A DNA stretch of 64,000 nt, taken from contig VXAZ01006790.1 of assembly GCA_013399875.1 (NCBI GenBank), forward strand, positions 1 to 64,000. Direction: 5' to 3'. Position 1 is the stretch's first letter. Each line of letters begins with the position of its first letter. The stretch comes from Gymnorhina tibicen. Lineage: Eukaryota > Chordata > Aves > Passeriformes > Artamidae. Shown piece after piece: positions 48,501-60,500 of the stretch. The notes beneath the pieces were generated by a model. The model did no database searches, was not told the origin of the DNA, and worked only from the letters and a program-made list of their open reading frames with translations. A program made the translations under genes and the position numbers.

Positions 48501-51500
48501 GACCTAAAGTGCCTCTCACCTTGGAATTCAAGAGAAGGAAGAGTGGATGATCTGGAGTCGTCTGAGCTCGCCACTGAAGAACATCTGCTAAATACAGGAA
48601 CTGAAATAGAAGAAAAAGGAGACACTCAGATTCACTCAAAGTGCCTCAAGTTTACTTTCAGCAGAATATCATACCTGGTCTTCTCTCATTCTGAATAAGC
48701 TAATTCAAATATTTAATAATACCAGGATCCCAATGTCACCTTTCTTGCCTGGTCATTGTCCTCCAGCTGGCTAACATCTCTCCCCGAGGCTTGTGCAATC
48801 CTCTTGCCAGCTACAAGGTTTCCTACAATCATTGATGCAGGACCAACATCTGCATTTTGAAAAGAACAGCGCAAAATGAGGAAAAACAACCTAAGGAACA
48901 AGCAACAATTCAGACTGCAGGTGTCCTATATGACATAGGTCTGGCAGAACTAGCACATATTCTGGTTTCCTCACCTGGTTGTTTCTGTCGAGGCTTCGGG
49001 AGGTTGGTAACACAGGTGTGAGGACACATCAAGACATTACAAGGATGCAGAGCACCCTCCAAAAAGCGCTGCTTCGTTTCTGAAATATGAATTCCTCCAA
49101 GTGGAGCCTTTGGCAAAGTGTTGGCTGGCACCAAGGCAAGGCAGTAGACACCTACTTGGTGAATGCTATCAATTGCCTTCATAGAAATTAAAAAAAAAAT
49201 ACATTCCACATTATTAACTGGGATGTAGCTAGAGCAAGAATTTGAATTCAAGTCATTTATAACATTAAAATTTTTACTTGCACCACAATTTGCAAATAAA
49301 GGGTCCAATTCTGCACTCACTGAACTCATAGAAGCTGTGCCATGACTTCAATGGGAGCAGGAGCAGACCCAGGACTTTGCTTGTGCCCTCTATCAAGGTG
49401 ATGCCACCTGCACATCAGGGATTAGGAAAGTCTCTTAAAAGTGGGCAAAAAGTGCAGAGATTTTCAAAAGCCAAAGTTATATCACAGCAAATTTAGCATG
49501 TATGGCACAATCACAAAAGCGCAGTAGAACATAAAACTCACAAAATTTAGGAGGGAAGCATCTTTGCTGCCTAAATCTTAAGTGTCTCTTTTAGCTATGA
49601 CACTTCTAAAAATAGAAACAAATATATTTTCTCCCAATACCAGATATTCTCTCCAAAAAGATAAGAAAGCTGAAATTAGACAGAAACCATTATTACCCAA
49701 CTGCCTTACTTGTAAGAGCAAACTTCCTTTAAGTTGCTCTCTGGATCCTTCCCTTCAGTTGTCCCCTTACCAGAGTCTTCCATAACTGATCTCCATTTTC
49801 ACTTCCTTAGAACTGATTAATTCTAAAATCTACAAATGCAAATCTACCACAGCTCCCCTTCCTCCTGTCCTTCACCCCCAAGGAAATACAGTAAAATTAA
49901 GGGAGAAAGTTTTTAATACTTCTTGTTGCAGATCTAGAATAAGGTTGTTAGTGATAAAAAGCTTTTGGGGGTTGTTCTGATACTTGGCAGTATACTCGTG
50001 AGTATTTTCAGAGGTACCTCTCAGTATGAAATCAGAAGAGACATGTAGCATTAACCCAAACAAAACCATCACCCTTAGGACTTTGAGAATCCTAGTAGTA
50101 GGAAGTTAAAAAAAAATTCTGAAAAAAAGTCTTAGTTTTTACAAAATTGTGTTAATTCTCAACCGTGAAAAAATTAGCTTATTACACCTCTCTGTGGTTA
50201 CACTGATAGGTTTTGCTTATGGAAAGAAAAAAAAAGCTCTAATATTCTCATTTCATGCATCAGCCTTATTCACCTGGAAAGAGAAAAGGACAGACTGACT
50301 ACCTGTAGAACCCTGCTCATCCACTGAAAACTATCCTCCTCTGAGGCGTCAGGGCGTTGCTCTGCCACAAGCACTATCCGATCATCATGCAAAACGGGCA
50401 CAGAAAACACTGCTATCCTAAAACACAAAGGACAGAAGAATGATAGGATGCAACACAGGGTGAACAGAACATGGCTTATCATCACATGGGAATGGCTGCA
50501 ACCTCTCATGGCACCGTTTCACACACACAAGCATTATTCATGCCAGATCATCACAAAATCACAGAAAAATTTAGAACCCATGTGAGTTCTTTGCTGTAAT
50601 TGATTTCTGGTCGGGGTCAGGTGGATTTGCAGTCACTCATGTAGCATGTGTCTGACAGGCAAGTTCCATACATGCAGGGGCTGCACAAACCTTGCCTATA
50701 GAACTCCATCATGCACATAGACTTGTAGCCCCTACATGCAATGTCCCTTCTGGAAGACAGCTGTGCCGAATTACTGACCACCAGATGTTTGCACTGAAAA
50801 ATATTTAACTCCCATTTGGGAATTACCTTAGTTTTAGGCTTGCCTCTTCTAGGATAAAATATTAATAATGCCTCAGCCTGGACTGGTTCCACTCTGAACT
50901 CTGAGAGACCCCACTTATCACTGATCTCCATCTGGACATCGAGCCACGGACCACTGAAGAGCACTCAGGTTGGTGATACAACACAGTATCTTTGAGGGTC
51001 CTTCAGCAGCCTAGTTTGTTCTTTAGAACAGGATGCACAGTTCCTCCCTTAGCCACCCAAAAGGCTCAGGGGACAGAGGTGTTTTACATCTGTTATATGA
51101 GCTTTTTCTGAGTGTCTTAAGAGAAGCTTTGAAAGAAGTTTTAAACAGACACTTTAAGATCTACCTTTATACTCTATGAAAGTAATTTACAATCTACTAT
51201 GCATGAAGCAGGGTGTCAATATTTGTCTTTCAAGTTAGCAGGGACAGCACAATTCACAACCTAATGCCAACTTTCCTACAAAACACATATGAAAAAGTTC
51301 ACATGCATTGCTCCTGTGTATGTTGTGTCACTTGATGACCGTCTGTGGGTTAAAAAAGGAGCAACAAAGCCCAATCAGCAGTGTTGAAGCTTTTAATACA
51401 CTCACCTTCCCCGATAGACAAACTTCATGGGTTCAACTGCCAATGCGGTGGCTACCACATCATCTGCGTTGTGCCTGCGGCCACTAACTGTCATCAAGCC

Positions 51501-54500
51501 ATCCAATTTTCCTACCACAAACACCAAATAGTCCTGAAAAGAAGGAAGGATTAGAAACAGAGCAGAAAAACCTCCTCACTTCTGGCAATACACGCCTGAC
51601 TCAAGCCAACAATACTCTTGAGATCTATAGGAGGTCAGTGCCCTGACACAAAATTCTGCTGAATTCAGGGGCATCACTTTAGAGTTGGGAGTCAGGACAA
51701 AGTAGGGCCCTGAGGGCTTGTTCACACTTACAGGACCCACAAAGCCAAGCAATCCTGTTCTTGTGTAGGGCTGGTCTGATACAGGCATGCCAGCTGCCGT
51801 CACTGGGATGGCCTGGAAGAACACAGAAGGATTCAGATACTCACTGGACTGATAAGGACTTTCACTCCTTTATTGCCAAAATACATGAAATGGGGTACCA
51901 GTGCAAGGAAAGATATGGGCAGAAAGACTGAAATGCCTTCAGGTAACTACACATAAGACCACTGTATTAATTCAGAGCTACGATAAATTTAAATGCTTAC
52001 ATAGGCACTACACTGGACTGTGGAATGCAGAAGCAGCTGATTGACTGCAGATGACACCTGGTATTTTTGGTTGTAAGAGACAGAATGTCTTGTTATGATT
52101 CTATGAATGAAGCAAAGTGTACCTGCCCAGGGTTTTTTTCTAACTAACTGAAAAACCAAACCAAACAACAAAACACACGCACACACACAAAAAAACCCCA
52201 AACGGACCTTTAAGGAATAAATAAGTCTATTTGCAAGAAGAAATACTAGAAATGTAGCAATTACAAAGAAATCCAAACCTCAAATACATTCTTGGTGATT
52301 CCGAGGAGGCCAAAATATGCTGTCCCAGTTGCTCCTGAATTCACACATATTTCTCCAACCTCATCAGCTTTACACAGATAAGGAGTCCCATCCACCTTCA
52401 CAACACACACGTTGGCTACAAGGAAGAAGAACACAGAATCACAGTGTTAGTCTGCTCCAGCAGCTGACACGTGGTGCTCTGCCACTGACAGATAAAGATT
52501 TTAGTATAAATTATTCATCAGCTACAGCAAAAACACAGCTTGTAAGAGAGCTCTCTTTAGCTTCTTGACAGCCTATGCAATCTGTTCTCCAAGATTAAGT
52601 CCACAAATGCAGTGTTTTTATCTTACAGTGCTTCACAGCCTCCACATCAGCTGCAGCTGAATCCAAGGCACAACGAACGGACTGAAGGAGTTAAGATTTA
52701 CCACTTAAGATGCAAGATCAAGAAAGAAATCAGTAAATCTACCCAGGTCAATACAAAATAAACATGGCAAAGCCAACTCTGCTGCCTGCATGGACCAAGA
52801 ACTGCTGGTAAAATAGATTTGTGGGTACATTTTCAAACCTTAGAGAAATCTTCCAGTTGTCAACATCCTGGGTCTGAACAGGTGAGACAAGCATTTACCC
52901 TACCAATAGATCAACCTCTACATTATCTTGGTTTCATAAAAATTACATATCAGATCAACTAGCAGTTATTAGTAATTGTTTGGAACCATGCAATGATAAC
53001 CTTGGGTGACCAAGTAAAGAGATGCTACTGAAATTCTGGTACAGTTGCTGGATATTATGTATGTGAACCAGACGTCTGGAAATTAAGTCTACAGTATGAA
53101 CTATCGGTCATGCAAAACCCCACACTTTGCAATTTAGGGGGAAAAATAAAGCTTAATAGTAAATTGGAACTGATGAAATAGTTTATTACTACAGGAAATA
53201 ACTTTAGGTAACATCATAACTCTGTATGTAACACTTAAACAATGATGCAAAGAGAAGTGTTAATAACTGGAGGCAGCACAATTTGTGGGCATACACAAAT
53301 GTACAGCCCTCACTGCATTCACAGACATGGAAAAACCAACGGATCAGCCTGCAGTCCCTAAATGATGCTCCATCCATGAAGCCAAAGGACAATCCTATCA
53401 GCCTAATCAAGTAAAAAAAAAAATACTTACCAGTAACCAATGTATGATACAGGTAGTCTACAGGTACATTCTAACAGCAGGCACAGTTCTGCCCTGCCAG
53501 GTTATACTGCAAGGCTGCCCTTCTGCAGTATCTGTGGAGCCTCTACTCTCGCTTCTCCTTTTTCTGCTTCATGTGTGACATACAAGAGAGTGCATCTACC
53601 ACCATTTCAGTCTTTCTCAACAGCATTGCATCTGAAAAAGAATTAAAGAGAAGGGAAAAGCAGACGGGATGGGAATGTACATGTGGACTGCACGTCACGA
53701 AGAACACAGATTCCTGCTAAGAAAGCTTTCTTTCTTCAAATGAGTCCACATGTACATTCTGACAGATGGTGACTCGCAGCAGTCAAACCTGCCAAGGAGT
53801 ATCCTGGCAGAAGATGAGAATCCTGCTGTGCAAAGGACCACGCTGATGCCCTACCAAAGACTGGATTAATCTCTGAATGTTTCAAGACTAGCACAGCAGG
53901 AATGCAAGAATGCCAGGGGCCTGCACAGCAGAAGGCCATGACAAAAGGTACTGATGAGGGTCAGGAAGTGCTCCCTTGTTCCCTTTCCAGCATTTCAAAG
54001 TGGCTCCATATACAATGGCTACCCTTGCATTGCAGTCTTTAGTTAGAACTGCTTTTCTAGAAGCATGAAGCCTTAGGAAAAATACTAAAATGCCAGGATA
54101 AAATGCCTCTAGAATCACTGTGGAAGGTATTTGCAGGGTTTCCAGAGAAACCTCATCTTTGAGAAAAACAGCATATGGGGATATCAAATGCAGACATGAA
54201 TCTCTTCCTGCTCCTCTGGAAAGGGCAATAGGCATAAAGCAAGCCAACTTCCTAGACGAGAATGAACATAAATCTAGACTCTAGACATGATCATGAGCAT
54301 CCAAAGTTTAACATTTAAATTGGAAGAAAACATCTCATCCCGAGTGCACACTGGCACAGGTCTCCAAGAGAAGTTGTTCTGCAGTGGCTGTTGTGCCATT
54401 GTGTGACAAACTGAAGCCATGTGGAACACAGAACTGATGAACATGATAAATTCTAAGGGCTGAGTGGAAAAGAGGTGCTGTTAACTCACAATCTAAGGAA

Positions 54501-57500
54501 TAAAACTGAAAGCTTCACCAAGTTGTAACAACTCTTTCCACTGAGGTAAAAGATCCCTCTGCAGTGAAGATGCATTGTGGTAACTATGAGAACCTAGGCA
54601 AATGTTTACTCAGACATGGACAGAGGAAACAATGAAATACAAGACATCCATGGGCTGGAGACAATGTAAGCATCCTGACATTTAGGAAACTGGAACCATC
54701 TCCTTGAACTTCTAGAAAAGGTACTGAATGCAGTCACAATCCAGAACATGACACTGTTCATTGCAGAAGATCTTGCAGAAGCCCAAGATTTGGTGCCAAA
54801 CTAAAGTTTTCTGCTTGAGTGTAAGAAACTAGCTGCTGCAGCAGTACTGTTTCTAGGAACCAGCCTTTGTATGATTAGAGGCTATAGGGATTCAGAACCT
54901 TTGGATTCAAGAATGTTAGCTCTTGTCAAAGAAAGAACATGAGAAGGACCCTGGTAAAAGAATGGAAAGGATAAGTTGGGAAATAGAAGGGAGACAAACT
55001 TAACTGCAGTTAACATATCCACTAAGCAACATATCCAGGCTCAAACATAAGGTATAATATGCTTCCAAGATGACAGATAACATGGCAATCACATTCCGGT
55101 TGATGTGAAAGTTGGAGGCTGAGAATGGGTAGAAGAAAAGAGGTTTGGCACTCTCCCTACCATCTTTACCAGTCCAATTTGAAAAAATTAACTGAATGTT
55201 ATGAGCCAAATTTAGCATTGCCAGTCTCAGATAGAAACTACGCAAAATAGCCCAAGGTGGTCAACAGCTGGGTAAAACATCATCCCTCCAGGATAGGATA
55301 TCAGGGGAGTGCATACTAGATTTTCTCTTAAGAATTTCCATTCTATCTTTGAGGGGAAGATTTCTCTGTGGGTGCTGGCACTTCCCTTGAGGGTCTTGCG
55401 ATGGGTATTCATGGTAGACAATGAATGTGAAGGGAATGTGGCATCAAGAACGGCCTATGGGTTGAACAGCAGTGACATGACCCTGGTGCTGATGGCTCTG
55501 TTAAGTAAGATCCCCTGAGCAGATGGGCTCAGTGTCTCAGAAAAAATAGCAAGATCTGAAGAAAAGGAGGGTGAAAGCAGACACTTTATCCATGTCCCTT
55601 TAACCAGATAGTTCCTGAATAAAGCATGCGAGAGATCTTCACAGGTAGTGAGATCAAAAGCATTTGGCTTGACCATTTCTGAATTATATTCAGGAATGTG
55701 AGCTCCTATGTCACAAAGTATTTGAAAGACTAGGGCAGACTTCCAAGTTCAGTGGGGATCAGAAGATGGAACAAAGCCTTCAGAAAAAAACCAAAGAGCA
55801 AGACTCATCAGTCAGCAGAGGGGCAATGAACAGGTGGTGGTACGTTCTCTCCTGTATGCCAAACACCAAGCCAGAATGGACAGGACACACCCTCCATGAA
55901 TACTACACAGGAAAAAGCATAAATCTTACCAAGTAAGGCACAAGTATCTCCACTGTTAGAATGTACATGCAGACTCATTAGAAACGAAGTCATTCATTTC
56001 CTTATGATTTTTTTTCATTTAGCACACCCCGGTAAGTAACTGCTAGTCTTTTGACTTCCTTCCTACTCCAGAGGATTTTTTAGGAGACAAAAGTTATCAA
56101 TTATCCTTTATAATGCAATCTATCATGTATATTCTGACCTAAGGAACATATAGAGAAATTTCTGCCGGAATTTTTAATACATGAATAAATTGAAGCAAAT
56201 CTACCCCAGATTCTGACAGTCCAATGCTAATCAGTGTTTTAATGGAGTTAATGAATTAAGCTGCCCAAATTCTGCTTAACCTACAAGTAGTTTTACCACT
56301 TACTACTGTATTTTCAAATAGCAACAGCCATCAATTACAAGTCATATCATTCTGAGGCACTTAATGGTACACATTTAACTGTTCTCCCCTCACGCAATCA
56401 GACAAGTCACTTTACACTTTTTACTCATGTAGAAAGTTATGGTAGTGTTATCACTGCCTGTCAGTGGCACCCTAATCCAGAAGAGTCCCCTAGATTTGCC
56501 AGACAATGCACCAAGGAATTTTGACAAAGAAGGGTTTTTTCACTGATCCCTCTGACTGCTCAATCAGGCATTTCACAAGGACAGGGACGTAGTTTTTGAC
56601 GACTCATAGTGAGGTGAAATTACTTACCTGTAAGCATACAGGGAACTTTTCCAACATCCTAAGGCAGACTTGAACCTGCCACTGAGCAGATGCTCTGTGG
56701 AAAATTAACCCAGGGGATTTACAGCTCCAACAGTTGAGTATGAAGAGTAGCTGCAAGCAGCTTTGTGCCTTAGTGTAGTCAAGCACACTTTACTGTGAGA
56801 GCAAGCCTACAGCAAAGCCAGGAACATCCCTGTGTTGGTTTTGCATGGCCTGGTTTTTGGTAGCAAGGGGGCCACAGAGGTAGAGCCACATGGGATGGCT
56901 CAAAAACATTTTGATTGATTGGCTTATCAAACTGATCCAAAGAAAGATTTCAATTGATCCTGCATCTAATACACACTTTTTTGAAAAGGAGCAACATTGA
57001 GTTAAAGCTCAGTGAGTTCACCAAAGGATTCATGACTACCTGAAGGGCACACAAGCTCGCTCCCTTCATGTCCCTGTGACTAACTCATAATCTAAGAAAA
57101 ACACTGGGAGCACAGCTGAATTTCAGTGAGGTTTCAAGGGGACAGCAGTAGTGTGGACACCCCAAACAGACAGCAGTAGCAGTACATGCCATCTGTATTC
57201 TAGTCGAAGCAGAAAAATCACTATTTTGTTGATACACCAATGCCAGTCACAGAATCAGAGAATTGATAAGGTTGGAAAAGACCTTTAAGATCAAGTCCAA
57301 CTGTGAAGCTGAAGTTACTACTGCCTTTCTTGGAATTTATTATGGACTTTCAAAACAACTTCAAATGGTCTTAATACAAAACAAAAACTTGAGAGAAGCC
57401 ACACAACAATCAAGCGACTTCTCTGCTTCATTTTGGTATGAAGTGCAGAGCTTTTGCTCAGTCTTCAGCAGCAGGAAGCTCTACTGAATTTAAGTTCAGT

Positions 57501-60500
57501 AACAACTGAACCATTGACTTTAGGGGCGGCAAAGGGTTTCTGGGGATAATAAGGAAAATTAAACAAGACCAATGAGACTTGCACACAATGGCTGAAATTT
57601 TCATCAGCAGAGTGGGAAGCCGCCTGCCTCCTCTTATTTGTATCAGGGGCTTTGGTGTACAGAGAAGAGGTTGTTGCTGAAAGCACACAAGTTGAATCTC
57701 CACTTTACCTTGAGTAAATGCTCTACAGAGAGCAGGGCTTTAGAACCACAGCTCTGCAAAGCAAGACGTTCATAAGGAGACCAAGAAAAGCAAAGCCAAA
57801 GGTGCCAAGGGCATGACCAGAATCAATGAGGTTCTTTGGTAACTACACAGTAAACTTGAGGAGTGAGGAGAGTTCCAAAAAATCTGTATTTCATCCTCTC
57901 CAAGCACACCAGAGCAGGTCAGGACAGAGCCTGAAGCTAGTAGTATAGACAGTGCCATGGAACATTACACTTCCAGCCTAAAAGCTGGAGTAGATGGCAC
58001 CAAGTGTCCCGTCCTTCATCCCACTGTTCACAGTCTTAGGTCTGGTTTGGCACTCCACTTTTACTAACTTTCTTCAGAGTGCTCTCCCCTCCAAATGCAG
58101 CCGGGTCTCAGATGAGAACAACAGGGATGAGACAAAGTCTCTTTGCTTCAATTAACGGGCTGAGAAACAAGACCCAGCTCTGCCTAATTCAGGAAGCACA
58201 GTGTTGCAAACAGGTATCATTAGGAAACAGATTAATCCAGGTTACTCCTGATCACTTTCTTGTTCTCCACGTGCATGAGAAAATAGTTTCCAGAATTAGC
58301 TGTTCCACCACCTTCGCAGGGTTTGAGATGAGGCCCCTTTCAACTGAAATATTCTATTCTACTCCACTCCATTCCATTCCAAAAACAATTCTGCAACAAG
58401 CCAAAAGCATTTGCCCATATCAAAATCTAAAGTAATTCAGATTTATTATGCATGAATCTCTAATCATCATGTGTTTAGGTAATATGTGAAAACATAAGTC
58501 ATACTACCTTAAAGGTATTTAACTTTTTTATTTATTCCATGCACACAAGTGTAATAGTAAAGGTAATTTTTGTGGAATATGCTGAAACCTACACAAAATG
58601 CTCTCCTACCTCCAGGCATAATCTGCCCAACATCCTGCACAGTTAACACTGACAACTTCTCCTCTGTATCCACTCTGATCACACCGAAACTCAGACAATT
58701 CATGGATAACACTGCTTTTCCTGGAGGGGGGCCACCCAGTTCAGAAGGTCTGGAAAACAGAAAGTCCAGTTCAAAATGAATCAAGAGACCAGTACTGGTG
58801 ACATGGTCACTAACAACATTGTGCTGGTTTCTCAGGCTTGGTAAGGTTAAGAAAGATATTGGTTTCTCACTTTAAACAAACAAGAGTTCAAGACTTATAT
58901 TATAACTAAATGAGGAAAGAGCTAAAACAAAACTCTCCAAAATGTCAAAGTTTTTTGTTTCAAGTTTTCTTGAAGTCGACTTTCTGAAAAAGCACATTTT
59001 GATCAGAACCATTATCAAAAAATTCCAGCATATCCCATCTATATGTCTAATAATAATTTAAGTGCTTCTTTTTCTCAGAGCATCCCTTGCTATCTCCAGA
59101 AATCCAATGGTATTTTTCAGACCAGTTACAAATTTTTTTTTTTAATTTTAGGCCCCTGTTTACAAGACATTGTACATAAGCAATTAATTGAGGATCCACC
59201 GTCTTCTTCCTCCCAAATCAGTAAGTCTTGTTTTGGGGTATGTTAAAAGGTCCTCCAGTAACTTCAGTGAGGATGAGACCTCACTTTCCCAAAGCATGAA
59301 AAAAACACCTTCTGCCTGACTATTCTTAGAAAATATTAAACTTTTTAAAGAAACCAAACAAAAATCACCCATCCTGCAGTGAAGGAGATACCTGTGAGCT
59401 TCGTATTTCCTCTGTCTAGGTCTTTGGGCATCTCTATGTGGGTCATGGTATTTTCTGACTATCATCTTAATGTGAGACTCCCCATCCCTGGAAGTGTTTA
59501 ATGCCAGGTTGGACAGGGCTTTGAGCAACCTGGTGTAGTGGAAGGTGTCCCTGCAGGGGGTTCGAACTCCTTCCAACCCAAAGCATTCTGTGATTCTATG
59601 ACACATTTCAATAGTCAAGAAAAGCTTCAGTTCACTTCTCAGAAAAGGGAATTACCTCCGAATAGCAACAGTTAGTGCCTCTGAAGAACTAGCACAGGGA
59701 CAGATTACTTCTGGTCTTAAACCTCTGGATTGAAATACATTCAGGAATGCGTCACAGGAAGATATTGACCCTAGAAAGAAAGATCACATAATTAGAAACA
59801 TTTTTCTAAGAGCAGGAAAGCTTGAGCTGCAGGAATTCAATGTCTGTGCTCACTCTCAGCTCAATTATATGAATGTTGTTGCATTCACGTACAAAGCAAA
59901 TATTCTTTCAAACTGTCTGAAAGACATTCCAGTTTATTATCAGACAGTAGATTTGGAAAAAGAACTCCTAGTGACTAACAACTACACTGAATGAAATTCC
60001 CAACTGCACACTCCTCCTCTGGCAGCACTCACCAGCATTTACTATCATGGAAAGTCCTTCAGGGATCAGAATACTTTGTCACTAAGGGTAACTTTATGTA
60101 AACTTCTTATACAGCTCCTATCTGATTGTTTCTTACAGAGGTCACAGCACTTAAATATAAAATGCTTCTGACATACCTTTGCAACTCTACCAGGCCTCTA
60201 GCCCTTGGCCCAAAGTGCATTATATCTATATTTTTATCTCGTAGGTATCAGTTCAAGTCAATTCATGGAAGAGTATAGCACTAATGAAAACACGAAGTTT
60301 GAAAAATGAATTTACATAAGAGGTAAATATAGCCAAGAAGTGCAAACAGCAATGAAAAAGCAGTGGCATTACCAGCACACAAATAGTGTTTTACTACAGA
60401 ACAAACTGCTTAACTCCCCAAGCATCAGCTCTGACATAGGGCTTACAACAAACAGAATCTTGGCAAGACTGACACTCAGGAAACACATCCATACTCACAT

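Larger units (their letters stand above)
52416..58609 (-). other. DIP2A: Large DIP2A intron, 6.2 kb, without exon
   Basis: The flanking exons join in phase (donor gtagga at 58,609, acceptor 'ttccttgtag' at 52,416), so nothing is missing between them. The intron holds an inverted-repeat family (53,464-55,980), an LTR start fragment (56,831) and a small CR1 scrap (57,247). I found no coding exon in it. Confidence 0.75.

Noticed and set aside
52416..58609. Extra DIP2A exon in the 6.2 kb intron
   Set aside because: The flanking exons join in phase and match human DIP2A without a missing segment, so no exon is needed.
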